From the NCBI GenBank assembly GCA_030248295.1, contig JASANH010000599.1:1-64000 (forward strand): 64,000 bases of DNA, in the 5' to 3' direction. Positions 1 through 10,920 of the stretch are shown here, piece by piece; the stretch's first letter is position 1; each line of letters begins with the position of its first letter. The position numbers were made by a program, and so were the translations under genes. The notes below the pieces were generated by a model. It was given only the letters and a program-made list of their open reading frames with translations, was not told the DNA's origin and ran no database searches. This DNA is from Mesodorylaimus sp. YZB2_4 (lineage: Eukaryota > Nematoda > Enoplea > Dorylaimida > Dorylaimidae).

Positions 1-690
1 TAAGACTTTCAACGAATGCATAATGGAAAAATCAAAAAAAATAAACAGAATGCCACAAGATTATCCAAGCAATGCACAACAAATGTAACGAAGAAATAAA
101 TAAATGTTATAAATATGAAAAAATGTAAATAAACAAAAGTTTTATGTTGCCTCCAAGAAATAAAAGGAAACAGAAATAATAATTTAAGCTTCGCCAGTCA
201 CATTTTTATGTTTTGAGAAAAAAATCAGCTCGTCAGTCCTTCGCCGATTAAAAAAGTTCAAAAGACATGTCTCTGTCCTTTGACGATTTTAGGATTACTG
301 TACCTGCTCCAAGCCTACTGTAGGTGGCTTCGGCATGACAGTAAGCGCGCTTCTTTACACTGCCAATGCTTCAACACAGTGCCACACAAAAGTACTCGCT
401 GGTCACCCCCCTCTATTACTACTTTTCGACCATTTGCAAGATCGCCTTCAACGTGCGCGGCATTTTCACAGCATGATTTTTTTTCAAATTGGCGCCCAGT
501 GACTTTAAATCTTGTTTCAAGCAAACGTTGCAACGCTCCAGACGTCAATCTACTAGTAAACAATGCCCTCTTTTTTTCCGCCAATTGCAAGTCATATTGT
601 ACAATAAACGATCACGTTCGAAAGGGGATGCCAAAATCTTCGTGAAAACGAGGAAACGCAAAATAGTGTGGGCATAATTATCGTGCTGCC
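1..690. other. AT-rich spacer without recognisable gene
   Basis: Short open frames on both strands show no family motif and no convincing splice sites. The AT content is high and long A runs are common. I see nothing in this stretch that supports a gene. Confidence 0.5.
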
Positions 691-691
691 G

Positions 692-1477
692 CTAGTGTAA
701 AATCGGCAAGACTAACTTGATCGTAAGTTCGATTCGAGCTTGATCTAAACACACCATTATCTTTTCAGCCGTGTCTGAGTACGACAAATTATAAGTAGTT
801 ACAATGTGACCTAAATTGACTTCAATTATGTTCACATTATTACAGAGCCGATCGATAAGGGAGTCCGACAGGTCGTGGACGCACCAGTCATAGCAATGGG
901 TATTTTCTTGGCACTGCTTCAGCGACCGGCGAAAATTAGTCAGCTGATGTTCAGGTATTTGGCGGCGAGAAGAAATGCTCCTTTTTTCCTCGGCGTGGCA
1001 CGTTTCCGACTCTTTTGAGAAACGACAAATGTCGCAGCAGCTTGATCTATCCTCTTCGATCGCAGACCGATCAACTTCTTCCTCAACATCTGTGAACGCT
1101 AAAATCAAATGACGGCGACGGCATTCGGATGACTGCAAAAAGGGTCGTAGCTGGCGCTCCATCGGTTTGCCAGCCCAGTGAGAACTTTTGAAGTAAATAT
1201 GACATTTAGAATTCCGATTATCGCGTACCTCGCGTCCTGCCATCTGTACAATTTCCTCGTGAACATCCGAAACACCATAAATGACGACGCAACTGACCAA
1301 TTTCACATCAACACCCATTCCAAGTGCGGTCGACGCGAATAACGTTACGACCGCAATGTGTCCATCAGATCTCAGCAGATCCTCAACGACACGTTCTTGA
1401 GTTTCTAGTGGAGTGCCAGAATGGTACATGGCGGTGACTTTCCACTGCTCTTGATGGGTGAACCTAGCGGTTGACAA
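692..1477 (-). pseudogene. RecQ-type DNA helicase, C-terminal fragment (copy 1)
   Basis: An open frame of 261 codons matches the second RecA-like half of RecQ superfamily-2 helicases, which unwind DNA with ATP. Visible are motif IV (MYHSG, residues 17-21), motif V (ASTALGMGVDVK, about 48-59) and a motif VI-like segment QMAGREVRDN (78-87). Downstream is a Cys-rich stretch with CCDIC resembling the RecQ zinc-binding region. The N-terminal half with the Walker A and DExH motifs is absent. Motif VI should read GR(A/G)GRD; here it is GREVRD, so the arginine-finger region is damaged. A second copy lies in inverted orientation at 7082-7693 and keeps GRGGRD. RecQ-like genes of this type occur in eukaryotic mobile elements; the parent element is not identifiable here. 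Domain call secure, functionality unlikely. Confidence 0.78.
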
Positions 1478-1592
1478 ACAGCAAATGCAATTTTTAGATT
1501 TTGAAGCTGCTTGGTGGTCAATCAGAGTAAAAAATGTACGTGCAAGCAGCCACGCGAAGTCATTTTGAAAAGTCTATTAGAAACGGGTAGTT

Positions 1593-1790
1593 TTGGCTTT
1601 CCCATCTTATCCGATTGAAGCGTGTTCTGCTAATAGCGTGACTTTGAACAAGTTTTGTTGTTTCTTGCGGATAGGAGGAGCTATGTGGACTGGCTGTAGT
1701 CGGGCACGGTGCCGAAATTGGTTCTACAATAATTGTATAAGTGATGTTTCAGAGAATTTCAGGTGCGCCAAATGCATGACCAAAAGCTGA
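1593..1790 (+). pseudogene. PHD-finger-like C-terminal half
   Basis: The 65-codon frame ends with a pattern typical of the second half of a PHD zinc finger: CSRARC (residues 35-40), an aromatic W43 before C48, then RCAKC (57-61), giving C-x4-C...W-x4-C...C-x2-C. The N-terminal zinc ligands are not visible in frame. PHD fingers read histone tails and are often carried at the C-terminus of transposases and retroelement proteins. It is divergent to the RecQ fragment, but there is no evidence that the two form one unit. Could be chance; moderate confidence. Confidence 0.4.
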
Positions 1791-2130
1791 CTGATTTTTT
1801 ATGAAACGCTGTTGTTTTTCACGTTTTATGGCTGCGATGCTTTATGTTCACGATGTGGTGCTTTATGTTTGAATATTGTGAGTGCTTGACAAACTGACAC
1901 ATTTTACTGATTTTACATTTTACGGACACATTTTACTAATTAATGTTTATTTATTCCACGTTTTATATTAAAACTGCTCAAAAGACCTTCGTAACGCGAA
2001 TACAAGAATAATTTTTAACTACGTTTAAAATTAGCGAGTCATGTAAGAAAGACAGCGGCGTAAATTAGACCAGCGCGAATTTAGTTGCTCGTTCACTTGC
2101 GGATTGAAGTCGAAAATCACTGTATCTGAG

Positions 2131-2300
2131 ATACAGTCGACCTCTGATAATTGCAACAAGACCCCATATTCCCCGATTATTGAGCTATAGTATGTTTCAT
2201 GTGTACTGCAACCTCGTATAATTGCAACTTCGTCTGAGTGAAACTCATTCGGGCGTCCCTAGCGGTTGCAATTATTCAAGATAGAATATATACCGTTTAA
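2131..2300. repeat. Tc1/pogo-like terminal sequence, TA-flanked
   Basis: The segment begins TACAGTCGACCTCTGATAAT and contains several further AATTGCAAC words in both orientations. A close relative starts at 26026 (ACAGTCGACCTCGGATAATT). The CAG start flanked by TA resembles pogo/Tigger-class inverted repeats. The opposite end was not delimited and no transposase is nearby. Confidence 0.45.
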
Positions 2301-2479
2301 TTTCGTACCCTATCGAGCAAGCTCTGTGAAACCAATAGAATCGATCAACAAAAAACGCGGTATTCGTCTGGCGCGGATGTTCTGTTGTCTATTGTGAGCC
2401 GAGTCATCAATCGTTGAAACGGCTGCCCCTGAAACTCAGTGTTGACTCGCTGCATCATCGTTCGTGCTTTATCGGGTGT

Positions 2480-2840
2480 TATATGTTGTGATACATATAA
2501 CGATATGGGTACAGTTATGATTATATCCTATCCGTTATCCTAACCTATCCTGAACCTAATACGGTGCCACCAGATTTATTGGGTGACCTAAGCAACCCTA
2601 CAAATCCCCTCGCCCGCACGCGCTCTTTCCTCTCGATGGTACCCGTGGACCAGAGACGTGCCCGCAGCGCTCCAATGGTAAGGGACTATGCCTAGAGAAT
2701 GTCCTAACCAATACCACTGATCCCCCACTAACCTGAACTCCAACTATCTTCCACAAACAATCCGCTTCTCCACGCACCGATCCGCTTTGCCGCAGGTCGT
2801 CGATCTACCACTGCTGACTCCTCGACGCACGAATCGAACC
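2480..2840. other. Spacer with small palindrome
   Basis: Contains a 9-bp inverted repeat GTTATATGT/ACATATAAC around 2481-2504 with a 6-base loop. No coding signal recognised. Confidence 0.35.
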
Positions 2841-2847
2841 GAAGCCG

Positions 2848-3115
2848 ATCGGGACTAACACCGCCGGGATGGTTCGCTCCAATACGCCACACACCTCGCT
2901 CCACGCGTCACGCCAAGTGACCCAAGCCGTGCGGGACTAACACCGACGGGATGGCCACCCTCGCTACGCTCAATCTCCTCTAACACCACGCGCCACTCAT
3001 AGCAACCCATGCCGAGCAGGGCTACCACTGTCGGGATGGTCACTCTAGCTACGCCCTAACACAACCAAACCACGCGTCACTCAAAGCGACCCAAACTGAT
3101 CGGGACTAACACCGC
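2848..3115. repeat. Degenerate minisatellite, ~80-86 bp unit, about 3.3 copies
   Basis: The phrase GATCGGGACTAACACCG, followed by GGGATGG, recurs near 2848, 2928, 3011 and 3097, with a CGCGTCAC/CACTC and AGTGACCC-like segment between. The units are 80-86 bp long and differ at many positions, so this is an old tandem array. The open frame crossing it on the minus strand is not treated as a gene. Confidence 0.75.
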
Positions 3116-3208
3116 TTTTGCTCTCTCAAAAATCCAGGCGAAAGATGTGCTATCTTCGTCCTCCGAAAGCAGCCGTTTGATTGAAAAATTTATGTTCAGG
3201 CGAACAGG

Positions 3209-3412
3209 GTGATGAATGAGAAAAAACATTCTTTTTCCTTGAAATGGAGCGCCGACATGATCTTGCTGCGAGTATCAACAGTAGCTGTTGCCGTCATGAT
3301 CAGGAGTGGATTAGATGGGTTTGCTAATAATCGCAGAAGGCCAAGTTTGCTGAAAGCCGCACGAAATGGTCGGGCGATTCGTTCTGAGACCTTCTCCGTA
3401 AATATCCCTTGA
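3209..3412 (+). CDS. Hypothetical short ORF
   Basis: A 67-codon ATG frame without recognised family. A mildly hydrophobic stretch (LRVSTVAVAVMI, about residues 20-31) is too short and polar-flanked to call a membrane helix firmly. No splice partner or homologous copy seen. Listed only because it is the longest frame in this spacer; it may well be noncoding. Confidence 0.12.
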   Translation: MMNEKKHSFSLKWSADMILLRVSTVAVAVMIRSGLDGFANNRRRPSLLKAARNGRAIRSETFSVNIP

Positions 3413-3878
3413 AGAAGGAAAGTTGCATGCTTAGCGCCGTCAGTTCCCTCAATCTAAAATCTCGAGCATTCCGCTAGGCCGTTGGCCAAGCCTCAAATTC
3501 TTATGATTGTTCAACGACAGGGCGATAAGAGGCAAACTATAACAAAGAATCTCACTTATTATTTGGGGATACCATGGGCCTCATCGACGGCACTTAACCA
3601 CAGCATCTAGAAAGCATCGACATCGACAGCATCTAGAAATCGATTGAAAAATTCGCTAAGGTGGGACCACACATCGGTGTCCAAATCAACTGATTTGGGA
3701 GATCCTAAAAGCGGAATCGTATCACTCGAAACGTTTTATGTCGAATATGTTGGATCCTTACCAATAAGTGCGACGTTTCGACCGAGTTCACAATTCGACT
3801 TGAGATCAGAAAAACTGTGTATTCGCAAAGAGAGAGATGCAGCAAAGGACGAATGCGATTTGATCAAGCTGATTAATC

Positions 3879-5154
3879 ATATCCAAAAAAGGTCTGTTAT
3901 CACAGACGACCAGAAGCTTAGCCCAGCCACTATTGTACACACACACGCTGACCAGGAATGACTCGACAGTGGGCTGGTCTATCTCGGCAGCTGATACAGC
4001 CGCACTGCACGACGTCAGCGACACCATTCTTCACCTGATCAGCGCAGTCTTCTTATGTGAGGAGAGTTGGTATACGAACTGGCGTGCTCATTTATTTCAA
4101 AACATGTTATTAAACAACACCATTACTATCGAGATTTTCCGAGATTAGGCTCATGTACGATTTATGTACCAGTATAACTGATAGTGAAACTGACCGAGAG
4201 CCAAAACATTTTTTGCAGAATGCTTACACATGACAATCACCATGACGGAACATAGTGTCACTCTTCGGCAGTCATTGCTGTTGCTGGACCGGCGCTTGTT
4301 GCTGCTGTGGCTGGACTGGCGCTTGTTGCTAGAGAGAGGCTTGCTGTCACCCAAGTCCACCACAGCGAGAACGTCCTCGACCACGTCCGAACCCGCCACG
4401 ACCACGTCCAAACCCGCCATGACCACGTCCAAACCCGCCACGACCACCACCGAATCCACCACGACCGCCACCGAATTCACCTCGGCCGCCACCGAAACTA
4501 CCGCGACCGCCACTATTGCTACTGAATTCATTTTGTCCACCAGCAAACCGCGTCCGTTCTCAACGACACGACTCGGAAACGGCACGACAAAGACCATCGC
4601 CTGGAGTTGTTGCGGCTGTTGATGATGCTGAATCGCTAGCTGGGGCGCGGCATACGTTTGAGGATACGTTCACCAGCCTCGTGTCCTGGTGGGTTAGGCG
4701 TCTGCCTCTCACGCCAGGTGCGCAGTTACGGGCGAGGGTTCGACTTGCGGGCCAGTAAATCGTTCCGTGTAAAATGTGTCCCTGCACCCTCGAGTGCGCA
4801 TAAGCGTGTGATGTGGTAAAACATGAGGAGCAATGACTAAAACGCATGACCTCGCCGTATACAGTGTGCCAGCATTCGGCGGTCACTTCACGTTTCATGC
4901 TTTCATCCAGGAGCTAGCATACCGATGGGCAGGCCTAGGCTAATTAGTAATGCTTACGAGCACGAAGCGAGAGTCCAGAAGTTCGAATCTCGCTCGCATC
5001 CCCGTCTTTCTATTAATTTTCATTGTTCTTTCCTGTGCGCTGCCGAGATAGATCAGCCCACTGTTAAGTCATTCCCGGTCAGCGTGTGTGTGCACAATAA
5101 AGGCTGGGCTAAGCTTCTTGGCGTCTGTGATAAAAGACCTTTTTTGGATATGAT
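3879..5154. repeat. Inverted repeat arms (3879-3991 and 5040-5154)
   Basis: The arm at 3879-3991 returns as reverse complement at 5040-5154; both contain the words for CTGCCGAGATAGA and GGCTGGGCTAAGCTTCT. About 115 bp each, roughly 88-90% alike by eye. The 1.05-kb interior contains the decayed RGG exon. The layout suits a foldback element or two independently inserted repeat copies. Confidence 0.65.
4340..4660 (-). pseudogene. Decayed RGG/GAR-rich RNA-binding-protein-like exon
   Basis: Reading the minus strand from about 4650, a Q/H/P-rich frame runs to a point near 4551, and one base out of phase continues as a glycine-arginine-phenylalanine repeat (units such as RGGFGGGRGGFGRG) down to a stop near 4353. 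Q-rich stretches follow, interrupted by stops. Such GAR domains bind RNA and mediate condensation in fibrillarin-, LSM- and hnRNP-type proteins. The frameshift, stops and absence of any other domain suggest a processed or captured fragment. The parent family cannot be decided from low-complexity sequence. Confidence 0.45.
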
Positions 5155-5159
5155 AACAC

Positions 5160-6150
5160 TGTTTTTCGCCGATGCACTTCCCAGGAAAATCCATTGTATG
5201 CAGATAAAACTTCACTGGCACGTGTGTAGTTGTAGTACCTATCTTATTTACTTGCAGTACTGTATTGTTGAAGGAATTTTTTCCCGATACAGCGGGTTTT
5301 TAATCAACGGGTATATGCACATTCAAATAAGCTATTCATAAGTGCCTATTCACTATAAACTTCACTTCTCACTAATTCTCGAGTCACCGAGAAAGTTTCT
5401 TTGTATCAATAGTGCATTCATATCTCAAAATCATTGTGATTTGACTCGATCGCGAGTGATCACCTCGAGCTGAAATTGCGGTCTTGTACAAAAGGCACTG
5501 CAAAAATTTAAACAAATTTACCTTTCTGTGCATAGACGACGATCGTTTGATCTACTGTAAGGGTGACTACTCTTAGCCAAAAGTCATTGACTTCTGTTGC
5601 CCGCCCAGCACCACGTGGAGGTGGTAGTTATTGCTGAGCACCCATCCTTTTATTTTAGGAAATTACTGCAAACAGGACGGGGAGGTACAGGAGTTACCTC
5701 ACTATGCTGGCCAGATAATGGTGAGATACGATTTTGATGTTTGCTGGCCAGCAATCGTTTGCAGTAGGCAATATGCAGACTGTTTTCCTTCTTTACATTT
5801 TATCTATATTCACAGCTTAGAAGAACACATACATATATACAGCACATATGTTACTGGCACTTTCATTCTGTACAGCGAGGACTTCACTGACATGCTTATA
5901 GCGAATCATTGTCACAGGGTTTTTTTGTGTTTCGGATTTTTATATAATTCAGCTATATTTCCAGCCTCTTTTACACTTCGTACATACAGTAGTGTACATA
6001 CATACAGTACTTCACGCTAGAATATACCGTACTTAACGACATGCCCTACATTACAAGATGCTGATAGAGACAGCAGGGCGAGGCTGTTGTATCCCCTCTG
6101 ACATCAAGAAACTTATCGTTTTCAGACCGTTTGGTTTCGTGTCTTCACTG
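5160..6150. other. No gene recognised
   Basis: AT-rich spacer with repeated ACATACA/TACATACAG words near 5990-6010. Open frames lack motifs. Confidence 0.4.
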
Positions 6151-6159
6151 ACGCGGCTG

Positions 6160-6912
6160 TCATTGCACAGCCACCATGAGCTGCCACGTCTTGCATAAGC
6201 ACGTCTTGCATAATATTATTAGGTCTGGATCGAACTCCTTCACTGGAGCCAAGTTGGCTGGCCCGCTTCGGTATCGAAAAATCCACAGTAAGAATTGGTC
6301 AGAAATCCACACAATTTCGATTGCCTTTTTCACCATTTCTTTGCGTGAGCAATTTGGGCATACTTCCTCTTTTTCGGCTCTGAATCCCATCATCTCCTAG
6401 ATACTATGATTGTCCCGAGGCAGCACAGACAAATATGGCGTAATATTCAAGTCCGTGCTTGTCCATTGATTATTGCACGTGCTGTACTGGCACATGAACT
6501 TTTCTCGCCAGTGCACTTTGAACATGCTTAGCACTTTCGCTTTCTGAATCACTGCCTGAATGAATTTTCGTGCACATTGTTGACCGTCTCTGTTAGTGAA
6601 TGCAAACGTACCCTTGATAGAAAGTGCAATGCGCGTGCTTTCGGTCGACAGCACAGCTGGCTGCTTTCGCATTTCTTGAGCTTCGTATTGTCTCCAAAAT
6701 ATGGCCAACTCCTTTTGGAACGGCTTCCCTTGCATGGTTTGCAAGTTATTGCATACTTTGCGAAAGCTATGCAACGACATGAGTGCGTGCATTGCTGTAT
6801 TGGAATAGCAAACCACCCCACCAGGATTGCATAAGCCAGGAGGGCGCAGAATTTTTGCGATTTGCATAATTTTCACGTTCTCTCTCGATGTGCCTGCTGC
6901 GGTTTCAGGCAT
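6160..6912 (-). pseudogene. Ubiquitin-specific protease (USP, peptidase C19)-like fragment
   Basis: The minus-strand frame from 6912 matches the USP catalytic fold start: a Cys box (GLCNPGGVVCYSNTAMHAL, catalytic Cys35), then DGQQCARKFIQAV (about 109-121), the equivalent of the conserved QQDAxEFL box, then CQYSTC (141-146) and, after one in-frame TAG at 6394-6396, CPNC, the paired zinc knuckles of the USP fingers. USPs cleave ubiquitin from substrates. The C-terminal His and Asn/Asp box is not visible, so the domain is incomplete. The single TAG followed by continued homology indicates decay. It ends close to the RecQ fragment at 7082; USP/OTU and helicase genes are sometimes cargo of large eukaryotic transposons, but linkage here is inference. 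Confidence 0.65.
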
Positions 6913-7081
6913 TATTTCGTTTTTTATTAATATTTTTTACTTTTTACCTACTTTTTATTAATATCGTGAAAAATCGCGTCCTTTACGACGTGTGAGGAAT
7001 GAAAAAGCCCTTTTTTCTAGTGTACTAAAGGCTGCAGTTTTTGCAAATGACAGCATCGAGTGCCTGAGCTTCGACAGGGGA

Positions 7082-7693
7082 GATCTGCTGAGATCCGATT
7101 GACACATTGCGGTCGTAACGTTATTCGCGTCGACCGCACTTGGAATGGGTGTTGATGTAAAATTGGTCAGTTGCGTCGTCATTTATGGTGTTTCGGATGT
7201 TCACGAGGAAATTGTACAGATGGCAGGACGCGGGGGACGCGATAATCGGAATTCTAAATGTCATATTCACTTCAAAAGTTCTCACTGGGCTGGCAAACCG
7301 ATGGAGCGCCAGCTACGACCCTTTTTGCAGTCATCCGTATGCCGTCGCCGTCATTTGATTTTAGCGTTCACAGATGTTGAGGAAAAAGTTGATCGGTCTG
7401 CGATCGAAGTAGATAGATCAAGCTGCTGCGACATTTGTCGTTTCTCAAAAGAGTCGGAAACGTGCCACGCCGAGGAAAAAAGGAGCATTTCTTCCCGCCG
7501 CCAAATATCTGAACATCAGCTGATTAATTTTCGCCGGTCGCTGAAGCAGTGCAAAGCAAAAACTCATTGCTATGACTGGTGCGTCCACGACCTGTCGGAC
7601 TCCCTCATCGATCGGCTCTGTAATTTTGTGCATACTGTAGATATATTTGCGTCAGCGTTACAGTACTGCTCACAAATTAAGGCTGCAAGCTAG
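7082..7693 (+). pseudogene. RecQ-type DNA helicase, C-terminal fragment (copy 2)
   Basis: Inverted near-copy of 839-1385, retaining motif V (STALGMGVDVK) and an apparently normal motif VI, QMAGRGGRDN. Homology to copy 1 begins at GATCTGCTGAGATC (about 7082) and stops near 7626; upstream, the sequence is unrelated, so the N-terminal helicase lobe is again missing. One stop (TGA near 7100) lies just before motif V in the frame. The downstream tail after 7630 differs from copy 1. Both copies therefore appear to be truncated fragments of one repeat family. Confidence 0.72.
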
Positions 7694-7724
7694 TGTTAGA
7701 AATGACCTCGAGGTCAAAATCAGA

Positions 7725-7840
7725 ATTATGTCAAAACCCCGATTGACCGACCCTTGGTCACAGTAAGGGTCAAGGTCAGGGTCAGGTCAGAAAATTTTTT
7801 GAGCGGTCAGTCAAGGTCAGGGTCAGGTCTATATTTTTTG
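7725..7840. repeat. GGTCAG-rich degenerate tandem repeat
   Basis: The words GGTCAAGGTCAGGGTCAGGT recur twice within 100 bp with shorter variants between. Related TGACCTGAC words occur at 21490-21530 and 63310-63420. Confidence 0.5.
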
Positions 7841-7998
7841 GAGGGTAACCACGTAAACGCAGTAACCAGCGGCAGTAACCTCGAAGTCTCATGACACTCT
7901 AGTCGATTTGTAAAGAATGAGGTAATTTTTTTTGAATTGAGCTCATTTGGTCTGTATGTTGAGGGCGATGGCAAATTGATTTTTTTCGTTGCATCAAG

Positions 7999-8155
7999 GA
8001 GACAGTGCCCTCAGAACTTTTCTTGGGTTATCTACACGCTGTTGATGTTAGTGGAGAAGGCAAGGCTACTGCCCTATTGACGGCTTTGAAAAGCGCTGGC
8101 TCGAATTTATCGTATTTGTATGGACAAGGATATGATGGCGCCTGTGCCATGAAAG
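7999..8155 (+). pseudogene. hAT transposase exon, GQGYDGA block
   Basis: The acceptor CATCAAG precedes the exon and a GTATTG donor follows at 8156. The encoded segment ends GQGYDGACAMK, the hAT-conserved GQxYDGAxxM motif around the second catalytic aspartate. Phase (one base over) joins cleanly with the exon at 8214 to give K-G-V-N-K-G-V-Q-A. Confidence 0.72.
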
Positions 8156-8213
8156 GTATTGTTGGGTAGTCTGCACATAAGTTTTTTTAAATGTTCGATA
8201 ACATTCCTTTCAG

Positions 8214-8478
8214 GCGTCAACAAAGGAGTTCAAGCTCGTGTCCAGCAGCAGCACAAGAGAGCTGTATACACGCACTGCGCATCGCACTCATTAAATTTGG
8301 CTCTCAATTTTGCTTTAGTGATGGATGCAGTTCGAATGGCTGTAGACAAAATTCGAGGAATCAGGTTGTTATTCACACGCCATCCTATGCGGAAAGAGAA
8401 GTTATTAGAAGTCATTCGGTCATCCTCTGATACTGCGGCACACGCTCGTCCGCATTTTATCGAACTGTATCCAACGAG
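8214..8478 (+). pseudogene. hAT transposase exon, HCxxHxLNLAL block
   Basis: Preceded by TTTCAG and followed by a GTGATG donor after PTR. It encodes GVQARVQQQ and then THCASHSLNLALNFA, the hallmark of P52rIPK-like hAT transposases, where the motif HC.AH.LNL lies between the second Asp and the Glu. The final PTR corresponds to the conserved PTRW that normally spans this splice site. Confidence 0.78.
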
Positions 8479-8762
8479 GTGATGAGTTTAAACTTGAGTA
8501 AATTTTCTGATATTTTCAGATAATGCTTTGTTGACTTTTTTTGGTGGATTGAACGTCAGGATGTGATCAGCAGGTTTTCTGTCTCATTTCAACACATCTA
8601 CGAAACACTTTAGCATATTTTGACTTCTTCGAAGGACGAGAGCACTGTTCGCAAAGTAAGGAAGAATCTGACCTCAACTAATAATTGCTCCCATATTATC
8701 CTTGTAATTATCAGACTCCGTAAGGTATCGAATAGCTAGATTTTGCTTTCCTGTTATCACTT

Positions 8763-9149
8763 TTGGATGCGATTTCTAGGGATTTGGTCAGAATATCGAC
8801 GAACTTGCAGAAAGGCAGTATCGATCTCATCGAATGTTGTCATCAAGTAGCTGATTTACGCCACCGGTTGCGCAAATATAAGAAAAACGATCGATTTTTC
8901 AATGGGGTTTACACGAAGGCTTTAGAGAGTGAGTTGTCACAGATCAGTTTTCCCGAAGGTGAGTGGGTGTCTCATTTAGAATTGACTATAATCGTTGGTA
9001 TTGATGGGATTTCTGTGAACCCAAATAAGCTTTCAAGACGGCAATATTGCAAGCGGAGAATTTATTCGCCGTATTTGAAAGACTTGGATGATCAATTGGG
9101 CGATCGGTTCAGAGATCATCAAAACGGATATATTCTCTACAGTACCTGA
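8763..9149 (+). pseudogene. hAT transposase, alpha-helical insertion block
   Basis: The frame reads LVRISTNLQKGSIDLIECCH, resembling the SxxLQ...D+..A segment of hAT transposases, and later RQYCKRRIYSPYLKDLDDQL, equivalent to the RxxYxxxIYxPxLDxxxxEL block before the dimerisation domain. The frame is open for 128 codons. Start and splice borders are not certain. Confidence 0.6.
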
Positions 9150-9475
9150 CTACCCCATTTTTCGGGTAGGTGACTCCCTGATTTAGTTGCTAATTCACAT
9201 CGATTTTCCATTCGCCGTCTTCAGGCGCTATGACCATAAGGTCATTGCACGAAGGTTTAGCTCGCTATCTCGGTAGTGCAACTCGGCCCCGCCTCCTCGC
9301 GCCGTTGCCGCCAGGAGCAGACAGCATTTTGATGATGTTTTACGTTCAAATCAAGCGCGAACTGCGACTGCTTATTGCAAACAGTCTGCTCGCGTCTGTA
9401 GCAACGCGTTGCTAAGGGAGGGAAAAAAGGGAGAAGGTAAAAAAAGAGGGGGGCACCTCGCGAGGGCAGCAAAAA

Positions 9476-9526
9476 GGCGAACTACAGTTTGTGGGCGGGT
9501 CGTCGCCTAGCAACTTGTAGTTCGCC
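9476..9526. repeat. 11-bp stem hairpin
   Basis: GGCGAACTACA at 9476-9486 is repeated inverted as TGTAGTTCGCC at 9516-9526 with a GC-rich 29-base loop. It may be the end of a small foldback element; flanks around 9400-9540 are G-rich. Confidence 0.6.
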
Positions 9527-9691
9527 GTTTGGCGATTGACCAAGAAATACATTTGCCCCGATGTTTAGAAAATGAGTCTCCAGCTGTGTCAACATTGTAG
9601 GCCTACGTTTTATAAGGGGGTGGGCCTGGGGTGGGGCCTTGATGTATATAATTGAAGAATCTTGTGTGATCATGCGATCAGCAATCATCGA

Positions 9692-10372
9692 AACATATCA
9701 TTCCTAATTTCATCGGCTGATTGATGGACCAAACAAAAATTCTCGATCAGTGCACCTACTGCAAGAATAGTCAGCACTTATGCTTGACATTGAAAAAAAA
9801 ATTCTTCCTAATCGCTTTCTATTTCGAAGACAGCGCTTCTCCGAAAAAAGGATATTGTGCAGCTATTGGACTCCTGACTGGTTTATTTGCAATGATACTA
9901 TTTGCTTTCAGTGCTTCTGCCATTTGATCCCCAGGCGAAGGATGGTATAAGGCTGGCTGAAGCCTAATATCACTTCAAGCTTAAGTCTCATACCAGACTG
10001 AGCCTAAGCCTGGTGTCATATGCCAGCCTAAGCTTTAGCCAAAGCCTAGTACCAGCCTAAGCCAATCGGGCCAGCTAGCCTACTGTATGTTTGGGACCAA
10101 AAAGCAAAAGTGCCTTGCTTTCTAGTGTCGGGCCATTAGTACCTCGTGCGGTCAGCCTTCCAGCAATCACACTTTTTGATTTTTGAGGAGATTCAAGATC
10201 TCTCTTGTAATTTGAGTGGGTTTTTAGGATTTTGAGCGGCACCTTGAAATTTGAGGAGTTTTCTGAGGTCTTTGAGGGTGCTGGAAACCATGTGTAATTT
10301 TGTAGTTGCGTGTTTGCAGCAGGGTATTCTATTGTTTTCGCCGCCCACCCAATTCTTTTCAAATAGAATTTT
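9692..10372. repeat. Dispersed repeat family R1, copy 1 (with AGCCTAAGCC-rich core)
   Basis: Direct copy of 26207-26830. Both start near CATATCATTCCTAATTTCAT, have a core of repeated AGCCTAAGCC/AGCCTGA words, and share the segment with CAAAAGTGCCTTGCTTT and CACTTTTTGATTTTTGAGGA. No coding motif. It sits between two hAT exon blocks, so it inserted into the hAT gene or its intron. Confidence 0.75.
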
Positions 10373-10599
10373 TAGCAACGCATGCGTTTTCTAGGAATTT
10401 CAGCAAAAACTTTTTGTTGCAACCGCTATTTATCATCTCTTGAAAATTTCAATCAACAAACCAACAAAAATTTGAAATTTCAGACGAGAAATCGGATAGT
10501 TTTCCAGAATTTTCTGACGTGCGCACAGGTACATCCATGTCGCACAGCATGTGATCCTCGGGTACATCGTGGAGGCGGCCATTGTTGTGGAAAATTTGC

Positions 10600-10885
10600 A
10601 TACGCTATCCCTGTGCTTTACGTTAGTGCGCACCCGAAATCTACGTGCATTGAGGCATTTCGCTTCTACACTGAACACAGCGATGGATTTGACGTGACTG
10701 AGCGAGGATTTCTGGATGTATATCGTCGTTGGGAAAATCGTTTTGACGGCTTGAAAAAGGAGGAATTGCCTAAAAATGCTTGCGAAGCATTGGCATTCTG
10801 TGCCAAGATTAGGCGAGATTGGTTCCCTAATGTTTTCGACTTGTTAAAGGTATTAAAATATTCATCGACAGTGCAAGAAGGGTAG
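10600..10885 (+). pseudogene. hAT transposase, pre-dimerisation block
   Basis: The frame reads FYTEHSDGFDVTERGFLDVY, then RWENRFDGLKKEELPKNACE and DWFPNVFDLLKVL. In hAT transposases this W...LP.....L..C....FPN...LL pattern directly precedes the C-terminal dimerisation region, found next at 10921. Confidence 0.68.
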
Positions 10886-10920
10886 TTTGATTTTTTCTCC
10901 TTTTAAAAATCTTGATCACT

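Noticed and set aside
315-590. Overlapping ORFs on both strands at 280-677
   Set aside because: Mutually exclusive frames without motif or splice context.
2855-3043. Minus-strand ORF over the minisatellite
   Set aside because: It consists of translated tandem repeat units and has no family motif.
4926-5010. Possible tRNA gene with AGTTCGAATCTC
   Set aside because: A B-box-like word is present but stems do not pair and there is no credible A box; probably chance or an old relic.
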